The notes beneath the pieces are model-generated. The model had not been told where the DNA came from and searched no databases. It worked only from the letters and a program-made list of their open reading frames with translations. DNA of 64,000 bases from Girardia tigrina (lineage: Eukaryota > Platyhelminthes > Tricladida > Dugesiidae). The stretch is from positions 346 through 64,345 of the forward strand of contig MQRK01173881.1 of assembly GCA_001938485.1 (NCBI GenBank), in the 5' to 3' direction. Shown here piece by piece: positions 23,755 through 37,020 of this stretch; within the stretch, counting starts at the first letter, position 1; every line of letters begins with the position of its first letter. A program made the translations under genes and the position numbers.

Positions 23755-24949
23755 CATTTATATTTTTCAGTATCCATCAGTTAATTTTCGATCAATTTAA
23801 TATATTAAATATAAAATATTCCGAATTAAATATAATTTCTTCTTTTCTCTATTTAAATTTTCAAATCGTAATTGTGAATTCTAAATTTAACTAATTTTAA
23901 GATAAAGATTTCCATTTTCCAGATTATTAAGAAAAAGTCATTAAATTAGTGACCGTTATTATTAGTATAAAATAATAAAACTGTTATATTTTTAAACCTA
24001 AATTTCATGAACTATGTAGATAATCCAAAAAATGTTGACTAATCTTATATTATTTGTTTCATTTTGTTATGTGATTTAACCATGGCATCATCTCATAATA
24101 TGTTTATGAAAGGGTATACCTTCAATCACAAATTTCTTTTGGGAAACCTAAGTTTAAGTTTATGTCAATTTATGAAACATAATAATTAATTATGAATAAA
24201 TAAGAAAGTTTACTGTTTATTATGCTAATTTAAGTATTCGAATGTCGAATAACAAGAATGGACACCATTCTTTTATCCTTTTTTAATGGTTTTCTTATGG
24301 TTCCGGTCCCGTGTACTTAGCAAACTATCTTAATATGATATCAAAAAAATAGAGTATTTTCCAAAAAATAATGTGTTACGTATCGAAATAAAACTTTTAT
24401 CCATCATTTGAATCATTATTTTTGAGTGGAAATAATAAATAAGTTATTATTGTTGATCATATATCTTCTGTCACTGGGTTACCATTTGACCCAAAGAAAT
24501 TTTATACTAAAAGAGAATATTTTAATATAACTATTTGTTAATTATTCATATAATTTACTTTTCATTAAATCTTTCAGTCTTCTGGTACTCAAATTTGTAC
24601 ATTAAAATGTACATCGTGTATCCCAGTTTAGCAGAAACCTGCATAACTTAATAAATACAAAATATTTTTCCTTCAATACTAATGACAATTTTTAATGTAA
24701 TTAGTATATAATAATTTAGATTAAAAAACATTTCATGCGACAAAAATTACCTACAAAATTGATTGATCTACACCATGTACCTCATGATCGACAATGGCGC
24801 ATATGTTATTTTTGCTAGTTTTGCTTTATTGTATGAATGTCCCTTGAAATATTTTATACTTTGATTATGCATTTTTTGTATATATTCTTTTGTTGTTATG
24901 TATTATATATTGAATTTTCTTGCATCTAGTATAATAGTTATTTATTTTA
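23753..24949. other. AT-rich non-coding stretch
   Basis: No gene or named repeat seen. The end of this stretch may contain the 5' part of the piggyBac-like element that follows, but no TTAA-flanked terminal repeat could be found. Confidence 0.4.
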
Positions 24950-25855
24950 ATTACTTTTGTTATATATTGATAAACATGGCACGAAGAACGGTGGGTTTGA
25001 TTCAGAGGATGATGAAAGTTTAGCTGATGATTCTTATAACAACGAAGTAGACCATTTGTCAAGTTATGAGGAAGAGGATGATGAAATTGGTGTTGGGATA
25101 GAAGGTAAAGGAGGTGACAACAATGAAGATATCAATTCAGAAGCAGGTGCAAACGACCTGTCAAAAGATGGCCGCATTTGTAGGTCATCAAAACAAGTTT
25201 TATTTATTTTATTGGAGGGAGATGACCAATTCATAATATTTTGAGACGAACCAGACTTGACATAGTACAGCATCCTCTGGAATGGATGCATTCAAACTGT
25301 TTTTCTCTCAAGCAATCATTGATGTAATTGTGCGAGAAATTAATTCAAGAGCACATCATTCGATTATGGAATGGAACCAACAACATCCAGATTCTCTGAA
25401 AGTGTGGATAGATGTTGATTCAATCGAGATGTATTGATTCATTGGTTTTGTGATATTGGCTGGGGCAACGCAAGCTCGAAAAACCTTTTTCTGAATTGTG
25501 GACCAAAAAAGCTGGATCTGTGAAACCAATGTTTATTTCTACTTTGAGTCGAAATCGATTCAAGGAAATAAAACGTTTTCTTCGATTTGACGACTTGTTG
25601 ACGTGTGATGTCAGGCAGCGAACTGATAAGTTGGCTGCTATTAGAAATGTTATTGACCAGTTTACTCACAACTGCAGAACAATTATGAATCCATGTCCAG
25701 AGCTGATAATTTATGAACAGCTGCTAGCATTCAGAGGACTCTGTCCATTTAGGCAGTTTATTCCAAGTAAACTTTCCAAATATATCACGGGATTCTTGCA
25801 GATTTCGGAAATGAGTAGCATAAATGCAACAAAATATTCCTTTGAAGTTAAATAA
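24950..25855 (+). pseudogene. piggyBac-like transposase relic
   Basis: piggyBac transposases excise and insert DNA at TTAA sites. An acidic N-terminal region (24957-25244, rich in E and D) fits the usual piggyBac N-terminus. The DDE_Tnp_1_7 core is read from 25496: FISTLSRNRFKEIKRFLRFD, then TDKLAAIRNVIDQF, then LIIYEQLLAFRGLCPFRQF and IPSKLSKY. In the family the YEQL position is DEQL, where D is the first catalytic residue; here it is Y, so this copy could not work. The frame is broken between the two parts and the C-terminal half is missing. Confidence 0.8.
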
Positions 25856-25859
25856 TTAT

Positions 25860-27500
25860 AGGTCGCTTAAAATAAATAAATATGTTACAAAAAAGTTAAG
25901 TGGTACAAAAACCTGTGGTAGACGCTGTACCCCACTTCATCTATCCGTGTTATATTTTTATTTTAGTCTTCGAAAGGTTTATTACAACATTATTTTATAA
26001 TAATTATTAAAATTTATATCATTAAATTAATTTACATTTTACAAATGCAAACAATCTCTTGAATAGAACAAACAAAATCAATTGAAATAAAGGATTTATT
26101 TATTTAATAAATAAACAAATCAGTATTAAAGAAATAATTTTTATAAAAATTATTCATACGTAACAACAAAATAAATATATCATTTTTATTAATTTCATGT
26201 TTATATGTATATTATTTCTTATTTATATTTTATTCTAATTTTTTTATATTTACTGTTCTATTTTCTTTATTTTCAATGACATTTTAGTCATATTAAATCA
26301 AAATTAATATTCATTCATTCATTCTTTTATATTTGTACTAAACGCATGTTTAAAATTTGAAATTAATTAAATAATATTTGTATTTATTCACGGCATTGTT
26401 TTTCTTATTTTCTATTATTTTTCTCTTAATAATTTTCCTATAATTTCTTAATAATAATAATTTTCTATAATTTTAAGCGGATCACGGAATTTACCATGAT
26501 CCGTTGATGACACAGTATAAAACGGCAAATTACATAACTTGCTTATTAAATGTTAATAATAACTATGGTTTGGCACAGGCCATATTTTAACAGTTTTTTA
26601 CTGGGTACCCACTTTCTGACAATGTCGTGAAAATGAAACCTATTTTTCTGAAATGCATCTTTTTCAAACCATACGGGAAATAACTTTTATTATTGATACC
26701 TTTCAATGAATAACTCTGGTTGACCTCTGTACACCTGCACAATCACAACTTGATCTATAGAAATGGGACTGTGATTAACATCAGAATTATGAGTTCATGA
26801 ATCAGTCTATTTGCCGTGCTGCAAAGAGTAAGATTCAAAATGGGGAGCGAGCGATAAAGAAGAATAAATTTTATCTCTAAAGTTTATTTATCAGATAAAC
26901 CAGTTACATCTGGAAGGAGGAGGAAGATAGAGCTACACCACGGAATATTCTAGCTGGGTGCCCACTTCATCTATTAATAAATGACTGGACACCCAAATGG
27001 GCGCCCAGTTACTATCTTAAAACGTTGCCAGGTTTGGCGAATATTCTTTAACCGAGCGGCGCCCACACAATTACTTGCGTTCTGTAATGAAAGACGATTG
27101 GTTATCTTAACAATCGAATTCTTCGAAGAAACCAATTTTGATATTTTTGACGAATTTGCATGTATCTTAACAGAAAAGATTAAATTTAAAATAAAGTAAT
27201 ATGGTTTTATTTATTATAATTTATGTTTGAAATGAAATAAAATATAATTTTAATACTTTTGTATCTATCAATAATACTTTTAATACTCTTGTATCCTTCA
27301 TCTTGTTACATGGATAAGCACAATTTTTAATGTTTACCATAGGGGAAATAAACTCTAGCTAATAATTCTCTGATAATAAGTAATGATTTTTGAAAAATAA
27401 TTTCCATTATTACTTCTTCATCATTATTAATACATTTCTAAAACGGTATTCCTTATCTTCTGTATTTTATACATCATATATCTTTTGAGTAACCATTTAT
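25860..27500. other. AT-rich stretch, possibly piggyBac-like flanks
   Basis: No gene. The string CCCACTTCATCTAT occurs at about 25930 and 26957, about 1 kb apart, and may be repeat ends. A GGATCACGG / TGATCCG inverted pair lies at 26479-26502. The 72-codon frame at 26981-27199 has no recognisable motif. Confidence 0.35.
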
Positions 27501-27504
27501 TATT

Positions 27505-27580
27505 TAACAATTAACGACATGTTTCGTTCTTAGCAGAACATCATCAGGTAGATCGTCTCTTAATAGAACATTCATAATTA
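27505..27580 (-). ncRNA. hammerhead-ribozyme-like motif (type I arrangement)
   Basis: Read on the minus strand: core CTGATGA (27547-27541), one extra T, a 5-bp hairpin GTTCT-GCTA-AGAAC as helix II, GAAAC, the short palindrome ACATGT acting as helix III, and the cleavage triplet GTC at about 27515. Helix I can form with the sequence after GTC: 2 bp, a 2x2 internal loop, then 6 bp including two wobbles. Minimal helix III made of ACATGT is known for hammerheads of Penelope-like elements. The single extra base between core and helix II is atypical. No reverse transcriptase is nearby. Role inferred, activity unknown. Confidence 0.5.
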
Positions 27581-27599
27581 ATTAAACATTCAAAACTAA

Positions 27600-28560
27600 A
27601 ACCAAAGGAAAGTCTGTATTAAAACAGAATATTTATCAGAATCATGATTAGATACAAATAACTTAAAACACTAAAAATATTTATTTCAAATACTAATATC
27701 TTAATTTATTTTAATTATTATTATTTTTTAAAATATCTATTTTTTAATACATTTAATAATTTAATAATAACACTTAATAATAACATTTTTAATAATTTAA
27801 TAACTAATAGATATAATAAAAAATTAAATACTATTTTAATACCAAAATTTTATTTTTTTTAAATATAAAGTGAAATATAAAATTTAAAATTAAAATTTTA
27901 TTTTAATAAATAAAAAATAAAAAGTAAAGCCGTTTCAAATCTTAAAATCTTTAATTAATTTTTTTAAACATTTTTCCATTATTATCCAATAATAATAATA
28001 TCTTAAATATATAAAATGAATAAATTTTTGTATCCTTTTAAATAACCTTACACAATAGAAACATTAAAATAGTAAAAAAATAGCTGATGATGGAGAATAT
28101 TCCGAAAGATGTACTGTAATCGATTTATTATAAAAGATTTAGCAAAATTATTTTTAACAATATTAAATTAGCATTCACAAGACTCAGTATATAATTTTAA
28201 ATTTTCTATTTAATCTTTTATTATTTTTCTTTGAATATTTTCTTCCTAATTTTATTGTAATAAATTTTCGTTTAACAAATCTTCAAAATCGTGTTAGATT
28301 AATTTGTTGGAGATTTTGTATGGAAACTTATCTAAATTTAAAGTTAAATAATAGTAAAAACAAAAGTCCCTTAAACTTGGGTTTCCATAAGTCTGGATTT
28401 TCCCGTGCATGTCCGGGTTTTAATTCTCCCCCGGGTGGGATTTTAAACATTGTTTGGGTTTTTAAAAATTTTCATTTAATTAATAATTATTATTCGAGAA
28501 TTTTAATTTTAAATATTTTAAATTCAAATTCTATAATTTGACAATTTAGAAAAATTTCTA
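27600..28560. other. AT-rich non-coding stretch
   Basis: Extremely AT-rich with no feature I can name. The frame at 28320-28541 (73 codons) is most likely chance. Confidence 0.45.
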
Positions 28561-28589
28561 TCAGCTTAACCTGTTGTCATCCCAAAATA

Positions 28590-29050
28590 TACACCTTTTT
28601 AACATGTATTGTAGGAAAATATCTCATATTTAATCTAACGCATAGGAATCAACGAATCTATAAAGGTATATGGCCTGAGGCTTATAGGAGACCTGGGACG
28701 TTGATGATGCTCAAAAGGCAATCTCCCTATTTACATGCTTCTGCTCCGTCGGCTAACCGACTTCATCGCAATACCGCTGATCAAGATTGATTCATCAATA
28801 ATCCTTGCATGCTATCCTACCATCGACTGCGAGGTCAATACTCCCCACAACCTTCACACCAAGATTTGGATTGCAAGCCCAATGGCACTACAATGATCTG
28901 TCAGCATAGATATCGTCTAGCTTATCAGATACTTTAGCCTAGAGACGGAGTCGAACCCATTCTAGTTTCACAGGGACACTACGTGGAAGTATATCTGCCT
29001 GTCTTGTACAAATGATCCCTCACATACCGGTTTTAAGCTTCTGATCATCC
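28590..29050 (-). repeat. unclassified, less AT-rich repeat-like block with a tRNA B-box-like string
   Basis: A 450-bp block of clearly higher GC than its flanks. On the minus strand GGGTTCGACTCCG at about 28957-28945 matches the RNA polymerase III B box (GGTTCGANTCC). A convincing A box at the right distance upstream is not seen. A tRNA-derived SINE is one possibility, and a fragment of another retroelement is another. No open frame of interest. Confidence 0.25.
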
Positions 29051-29825
29051 TACTTAAATTAACTTTCTTGAACCATTGATGTCTTTCAATATTTGTAATT
29101 GCATATATCTTTTAGTAATGAATAGTGGAAATTAGTTGAATTTCTGTTAAAAACATTTCTTAGTTTATTTTATAAATAAAAGTGAAACCAATTTCTTGAA
29201 ACGAATCATTTATTTTATTAAAATAGTTCAGTCCAAACCTCAATATGTGTAAATGAAAGATGTGTATAAATGCAGTCATTGAAGAGATATAATGCTCTTC
29301 AAGAATAGTCAATTGCATAGCTGAAGGTTAGTCATTGATCAAACATTAATTTTTAAAATATCTATCAATTACAATTTAATTTAATAAATTAAATTACAAT
29401 ATATAAATTCCAATTACCTTTTGATTAAGAACGTCTTAAAATATATATTAATTATGATGTTTATGATAATCTACTATTTTTATGATCTCATATTCCGATC
29501 ACTGAACCAGTATCACTAACCATACATACGACTCTTCTAATCATACTTATCCCTTGTCATTTACTTATACATCTCATTATTGTTTACAACTAAAAGATCT
29601 ACTCGATTATTGATTTACTATTATCGAGATCATAATTATCTAGGTTCGCCTTACCATCATATAATTGCATTACATTTATCAATCAAAATTTTATAAAAAT
29701 TTAATAAATTAACCCATCATTTATTTACGAACAAAAATAAATTAAATTACAATATATAAATACCAGATACCATACTTTTAATCAAGAGTAGCCGAATATA
29801 TATTAATTTTGTTATTTGTATAGTA

Positions 29826-29850
29826 CAGGGGTTATCAACCTTTTTGTGAC
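29826..29850 (+). repeat. hAT-like terminal repeat
   Basis: CAGGGGTTATCAACCTTTTT matches the common hAT terminal pattern CAGGGGTTCTCAACC. No matching opposite end could be found downstream, and the short frames at 29950-30299 show no transposase motif. Confidence 0.35.
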
Positions 29851-32843
29851 CATGATTCATTTTAAAAGTTTGTATTTACATTATAATATAAATTTTTAAT
29901 TTCTTTAATAAATTTATTTACAAATTGAATGTTTATACTATAAAAATAATTGTTAATACAAAATATTTCATTAATTAATCTAAATAAAAACAGAATGATT
30001 AATATATTTAAATTAAATAGTAAAATAGAAGAAGTATATCAATCTTGTGATAAGGCTAGAAAAAATAAGAATGTTTCAACAAACAGATCAAGAGGTTGTC
30101 CAAGCCGAAGATGGCAAAGGAACTTGCTTTGTTAACGAATTTTGAATATTCTACGATAGCAAAGGCGATTCGAAATATTGAAAGTTCTCCATCATGGATT
30201 CGACTTCATGGATTCCTTAAAAAAACTAAAAGGAAAATAAACAATAAATCGGATTTTCATTCCGAAATCATAGAGATTTTTGAAACAATATTTCTGTAAC
30301 TCAGCTAAATGTACAAGAAATAATACTGTTTTAGATAAAAGACAATTTGTTATCGACAATTTGAAACAAATACTTCATTATGTAATTTTGGGGGGACATT
30401 GCACCAACCATTAGGTACACGGGGGAAGGATGTATAAGGATAAAAATTAAAATCAAATAGTAAAAATATTAAACAAATACGCATCATCAATATTTAATTC
30501 TGTTTTCTTTAATGTATTCAATGTAAAAGAAACGTGATTTTCATTTACTACTCAATGAATGAAGTTTTGTCTTGTCTTATTTTTTACATATCTTTTCTAT
30601 CGGTTTCGTGACATCCTTCACGTCCTTCTAAATAAACGAATAACTGAAATGACAGACTTCAAGCCTTTACTAATCAATCGAAAATTTGTAAATTAAATCT
30701 CTTATAAAACTAGAGGTTTGATTTGAAATAAATAATTTTTTGTATAAGTCCATCAAAGTGATATTAAAGTTTAAAAGGATTAAACGAAGATAAAGAATTA
30801 TAAAAGTTGAGTTTTGAAGCTAAAGTTCCAAATGAGGTATGATATTTGGATCTTTATTTACTGAATATCAAATGTCTTGAACATTATTAAACAAGGACTA
30901 CACCAATTTAAAATTAAGGTGTGAAGAAACTCCTTCATTAGTTATATATTATGATTATTTATTTTTGATTTTTTTTAAATTATAGAATATTAAGACGTTT
31001 TTTAACAAAAAATAACTCTAAAATTATAATTTAGCTATGTAGTTTTTATCCATCTAAAAATAGTTTCATATGTGGAAAAAATTATCTTATGCTCAAACGT
31101 TTTTATCAGATTTCTCGAAAAACTGATATTTCATGTGGAATAATAGGAATACCTTTTACTAAAGTTATCCATAGGGCGTTTTGAACGTTAATTTTAGTAT
31201 CCATAGATCATATATAACGCCTAATTGTCAGAAATTCTTAAATTGAGTGCACAAAATTTTAAATGATTTATTGATGAGTCATCAATGATGACATATTGAT
31301 TGCATAATCATTTCCGATAGTATATAAGTAACTTTAATTTTTTAAAAATCAGCTAGGATGCGGCTCGGAGTCCACCCGTAACATTTTTTCCGTCCGTGTG
31401 GGCACTGTCCTTACTAAATATCTGACTAAGTATGTAGTTTTAAAATTCTAATTAAATTAATAATTGATTTTTATCTATTATATTTTTTACCATTTATTTT
31501 TAATCAAACTTTTTAAAATGTCGTTAACAATAATATAATTAACACCATAATATAATAAACATTTAATGTAAATAAATATCACAATAAAATAAATATTTTT
31601 AAAGATGATGATACTGATGAAAATTTTGTCGAAATGAAGATGCATCTTTATGTGATAAATAAAAATTTGTCTTTTTTTATTTCTTTATTTATTTTTCTTA
31701 ATGTATTAATATAATATATAACATGTAATATATATAATATATTAGATATTATATCTTATATAATATTTAATGAAATCCAAGCCCATGCCCATACGGGCCG
31801 CACCATAGAAAATCAGTTATTTTGAAAATGACGGTCAAACCTTTAAATTTAATAAACACTATAATAAATTTTGATTAGCCTACCAATTTTAATTTAAATA
31901 ATTTGCCAATTGGTTTTAAATTTATTTGCAATTATTATAATTAGTTCCCTATTAAATGTAAAAGTCAAATTTCTCTTAATAAAATTAAATCATTACAAAA
32001 TTGTTCTTCATAAAAATCGAGATTCAGACTTAGAGACAGAAGATAAAATCTTTACCGATATTACAAATTTATCATTTTAGTAAAACTTTAATCAAACAAA
32101 ATAAAACTTCATAAATGTTCACATGTTATAATACAAGTTAAATCATTATTATTTTTCGAAAAATAAAAATGTTCTATTCTTCTTTAAACCTTCTTCAGCT
32201 TGATTTTTGACGACCCTTAAGAATGACCTTAAATAGCTAATGTCTTATTTTAAAAATATTCATATTCGAATATAATAATAAAATATTTGGAAATTTTTTC
32301 CTATTAAATTTTGATATTTGCTTTCAGTTTTTTTAAGCAAAATGCCTTTATTGTAAATTATTTCCTTATTTCGTATAGATATCATTACAACAAATTCAAG
32401 TTACTAAAACAAAAGTTAATGTACACATTTCCAATTTCTTAAGTTTTAAAGAATTTTCGATTAAATTGCGCCTAAAGAGAAGGACTGTCTGACAGTACCA
32501 ACAATGAAATAGTTGTAGAACAATGGTCTGTTCACCTGTGACCGTTGGTGAGTATTTTATTCAGTCGGTTAGACCTTTATGCGTGGTTGAGGGGTTCCAC
32601 TTGACTGGACATCACTGAGAAGGCATAAGTGCATAAATATGTCATACATTGCGGGCACCAACTTTTCTTCAAAAACTTTATTTACCAAATTATTACCTGA
32701 ATTAAAATAATTTTTATCAGCAGTTTCTATTCTAATTTATTATCACATATTTCCACTATTACTATGGTTTAAAAGATAAATTTCCGACGATAAGCGGGTT
32801 AAAGATATGGTGATTACACTCACATTCACTTTAGTTTCAGGCT
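29851..32843. other. AT-rich non-coding stretch
   Basis: No supportable gene. A 67-codon lysine-rich frame at 30096-30299 has no motif. Less AT-rich pockets at 31355-31410, 31775-31805 and 32490-32660 are unassigned. Palindromic TA-rich sequence lies at about 31705-31775. Confidence 0.4.
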
Positions 32844-33158
32844 TATGAGACATGTTTCGAATTGTTTGTTGTTTTATATTGTGCATGTTGTTCGGATTGT
32901 GCCTCTGCTACCCAGATGGCTGATTGGTATCTTTGATTCCTACTAATTAAAAATAATTTAATTTTAAATAATTAGAATTTTTATAATTAATAATTATTAA
33001 TAAATATTTTTCATTTATTGTAAAATTAATATGAATTTAGAAATTATATTAATCAAGAAAAATGTCGAATAGTGAAAGTGATTTGAATAATTGTTGTAAT
33101 GACAATTTTGTTTGTGATGTTAATCAATGTTTAAAAAACCATATTGATGTTGTTAATA
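32844..33158 (+). repeat. solo LTR of the main family (short, diverged)
   Basis: Runs from TATGAGACATGTTTCGAATT to GTTAATA, flanked by AGGCT and AGTCT, a 5-bp target duplication with one mismatch. It keeps the CCCAGATGG block and the LTR-encoded leader frame starting at 33062 and ending with the family-typical IDVVN. At 315 bp it is the shortest copy. It is an old solo LTR. Confidence 0.75.
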
Positions 33159-33308
33159 AGTCTGATATTATACAAGTCTCTAAAAGTGTGTTATCCAAAA
33201 TTATATAAATTAATCTCTTAAAAGTGTGAATAACGACAAAATCCATTTGAAAATTGAAAAACCAAACTCGTCAAAAATACCTTTATGATACATATCGAGT
33301 TCATTACT

Positions 33309-33748
33309 GTGAGAAATATTTTGAATGTTTGAAGTTTTGTGTTTGAATTTGTATGTTGATTTGGAAATGTGTCTCTCCTACCCAGATGGATGATTAATAT
33401 TTGAATTCTTATTATCTAAAAATTTGTAATGTTTAAATTTATTTTTAATTGAAAATAATTGGAAAATTTTAAATAAGTTAATTAGTTTTTTTACAATTTT
33501 TAATAAATAAATCAAATTAATATTTTTTAAATAATTAATAATCATTTTAATTTTTATCCAATAAGTTTTGTGTAAAAATTTTAATAAATTATTTATTTCT
33601 CTATTTGCTAAAAAATAATAAGAATTAATTCATTAATCAATTTAGTTTACAATGCACTCGTACGAAAGATTTGACAAAGATTGTCTTAAGGACAATCAAA
33701 ATTGTTGTGTAAATAAAAATTTGACAAGTCAAATTGGTGTTCTTAATA
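33309..33748 (+). repeat. solo LTR of the main family
   Basis: Runs from TGTGAGAAATATTTTGAATG to TTCTTAATA, flanked on both sides by ATTAC. It is the closest relative of the 5' LTR at 7197, including the leader frame at 33651 with the shared DCLKDNQNCC string. Its own target duplication and the 150-bp separation from the previous LTR show that the two are independent insertions. Confidence 0.9.
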
Positions 33749-33753
33749 ATTAC

Positions 33754-35925
33754 TGCTTATAATTAAGGTTTTTTTATAAAATAGTGTATATCTGACACGA
33801 TTAATTAATGACGAAAAAAAGTGTCCCTTGATATATAAATAAATTACGATATAATCATTTACTTTGAAGTATTCATTAAAATAATTATTCTTACCAAACG
33901 TTTATTTGAACGTGCATACTCATTTTAAGCAAACAAAAATACTTAGAACGTAATAACTTTGTACAATTAACAGTATTAAAAATAGCTTTTAAGTAAATAG
34001 AAATTCGTCTAATTAAAATGGTAATTTCCGAGATTTAATTTAATTGTTAAGGGTCGCATGTGAGCTGCAATTCTTGCATTGCTACTTCGATTTTGAGTTA
34101 GAGATATTCAGTTTATTTTATTAATTATTATAATGATTTTTATATTTATTATTATTATCATATATTTGACGAAAAATTAGTATTTTCTTGTCGATGCAAG
34201 TGTTTACTTAGTCTTTTGTGACTATTTATTTTAGATAACTCTTCTTTTTTAATGATGCATTTACTGTGTTAAGTTTAACGTCTCTTAAAACTTTTAATTT
34301 TAAAATCAATAAATTTTAAGATTTATTATTTTTTAATTTTCATATTTCAAAGAACCATATAGTAATAATAATATAATTTTCCTAATGTTTTATCGTACTT
34401 TTGATGTTAAAAATTACTATAGACCTATAACGTATACGAAGAGTACATGTACAATACATCCTTTTTTATAAAATTCATTTTTACATATAAATATAATTGT
34501 TGCAAAATCTCTTAAATAGAAAAAAAATTGTAAGAAAATAAACACAATGTAAACGTATAGTTTAAATAATGTCTCAAATAATGAATACAATTAATTAGAA
34601 AATTAATTAATTTTTTTCAAGTTTATTATTTAATATTTCCAATCATTGTCTTCTTTAATTATTTAATTAATTTGAAATAAAATATTTATTTTATAATTTA
34701 GTAAATTTCTATTTTTTTTCAATACTGACTTAAGATTCATTGTAATGTATATTGTTTTGAAAAAGATTTTTTAATTTTAATAAATATTAAATTATTATGT
34801 AAAATAAAAATAATATTCGAGCAAAATGTGATTACGAGTCTTACGATTTCATTCAGCTATATTTGAAGTTTATATAAATTGAGAGCGTGTCCTGATAATG
34901 GGTTCTTGTAACTGTAAAAATTATACTCCGTTGCTCGGGCTTCGATAATTAACTGACAAATATTGGCACTTCCCCTGTTACTGTACTCACATGGGTAGTT
35001 TCTTGTTATTTGACAACTGTAAAGCAATATTCAACATTCTAGAAAATAACTTCGTAATAACATACCTTTCGCCCCGTCAACGTTTATAACGTTCCGATTT
35101 AATATAGACTTTCACTTTTACTTAATAGATAAATAATGTCTTCTCGAACTTGAAATATATTGGTTTGCAAAGGAAAAATAATAAATTAAGACAGGTTGTA
35201 AGGGAACATTGATCATAATAACTATAGTAGAAAATACTCCAGATAAAACTAACTTATGCACTATATCCTCTTCTAGAAAAATAATAATACAATATAAAAA
35301 TAGATATTATTTAAAAGAAGTTATATTAATTACAACAGTTCGAACGGAAGAAATCAAAAGTGGTACCTATTTGACACAATAAAAGGAAAAGTGAGTTCGA
35401 GAATCAACTTAATATTGTAGTTACTTTAAGAGTGAAATTTGCTATTTTTGGATAATTAGATTTTGGAATAGAGCTGGTTTAATGAAGGTATTGATTTATA
35501 TAGGAACTCATTATATTAGTATATTTCGGATTTGGTGTTGGATTGCAGAATGATCCAGAGTAATGACGGCAGAAAAGTTCGTGATGAATAGATGATCAAC
35601 AACAATTGTTTTTTTTCTTTGTGATTGAGACTGTTGAATGAACAAATATTTGATGTTGATGGATTGAAAGGATTATGTGATGATGACTCTGAAATATGCT
35701 TCTAGATTGATAAAATGTTCATCGACCCAACGACTATATTTTTGTCAGATGAAGAAAGATGTTTGATATGATATTGTTGATATTGTTGAGCCAATATACG
35801 TAATATTCAATTACCCCAGTTTGTATTTGTGAAATCTCTTTCTTTTCTCTCTATGTTCTTATAAATCCTCGAAAAACAAAAGTATTTGATAAATATTGGT
35901 CTTCAGTTGTGTAAAGTTCTTTATT
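33754..35925. other. AT-rich non-coding stretch
   Basis: No gene seen. A less AT-rich segment at 34875-35090 and a T/G-rich segment at 35540-35810 are unassigned. Confidence 0.45.
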
Positions 35926-35930
35926 ATTCT

Positions 35931-37015
35931 TGTTAAGAACACTGATACAATTATTATTAGAACATTTATTTTTATCACATTTAGAGTCATTACAACTGTC
36001 GGAAGATCTTTCACATTTTGAATCTTTCTAATTAATTTTATTTTTGACTTTATAATAATAATTATTTGTTCAATTCTTCTAAATCTTTCTAAAATATTTA
36101 ATATATTTTAATTTCCAAAAATATTTAATAAAATTAATAATTTTAACCATTTCATTATAAGAACTATAAAGAAACCTATTTCATTATATTGTAAAGGAAT
36201 TTAACCCTTTCAGTCACCTTGTATCATACGTGATACGCGCTTTCTTAGTGCTGAAGTATGGAAGTTAGAATAATTTGACACAAATGCTCACCGTGTATCA
36301 TTTCTATAAAGCTTTGTGAATATTTTCATAGATGGTATGCATCATTGCATCCTCACCATGTGACACAAATGACATTTGTGTGGAGACATGGTTGAGACAG
36401 TCGTCGAAGTAAATGTGCTTTCATGGTTTTTTGTAGATTTTTTTACCAAAAAAAGTGATTTTTCGTTTGAAATTTCGATCTTACTCAATAGAAATTGGAC
36501 TGATCTTGAAAGTGCTTCACAGAATACCATAAGAAAAAAGCGTTTTATGTATAAACTCGTTTTACTCCTTTCCACATTTCGGAGCATTTACAGTCTTTTG
36601 GTCACTATGTATCACATATGATACATCTCATATTTTTATTGGCGACTGGATACAAAAATTGTAAAACTATGTTATTGAAAAACACTTTACCAACTAAAAA
36701 AACATATTTCATATAAATATTCATAAGGAAAATAATTCATGACTCAAAGGGTTAAATTTAAAGTTCATTATTTTACTTTATATCCTTATAAATACTTTTC
36801 TTTTTTAAAAATATTAAATTTGATTTTAATTGTTAATTTCGAAAATTTAAACTTGCCAGATTACTATAATTTTGTTATTTTAATTATATTCGAATAGTCA
36901 ATCATTGTAAATGCAAAAAATACCAATTTCCATCTGGTTAGAGAATCAACATTCGAGGTTCAACATATTCAAAACAACAGACTGCATTCACATACAATTT
37001 AAAATGTTCCTCACA
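35931..37015 (-). repeat. solo LTR of the main family, split by a piggyBac-like MITE
   Basis: On the minus strand it runs from TGTGAGGAACATTTTAAATT (37015) to GTTCTTAACA (35931). Both flanks carry ATTCT, a perfect 5-bp target duplication. Without the 547-bp MITE at 36205-36751 and its TTAA duplication the LTR is about 534 bp. It retains the leader frame near its 3' end. The MITE arrived after the LTR. Confidence 0.9.
36205..36751. mobile_element. piggyBac-like MITE
   Basis: A 547-bp non-autonomous element with terminal inverted repeats CCCTTTCAGTCA and CCCTTTGAGTCA (one mismatch), flanked by TTAA on both sides (36201-36204 and 36752-36755). This is the piggyBac signature of CCC...GGG ends and TTAA target. 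Inside each end is a palindromic GTATCATACGTGATAC or GTATCACATATGATAC, likely a subterminal binding site. The interior is open for 81 codons in both directions but shows no transposase motif. Confidence 0.85.
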
Positions 37016-37020
37016 ATTCT

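Noticed and set aside
36342-36621. Overlapping 81-codon frames on both strands inside the piggyBac-like MITE
   Set aside because: No transposase motif; identical length on both strands suggests chance openness in a repeated palindromic element.
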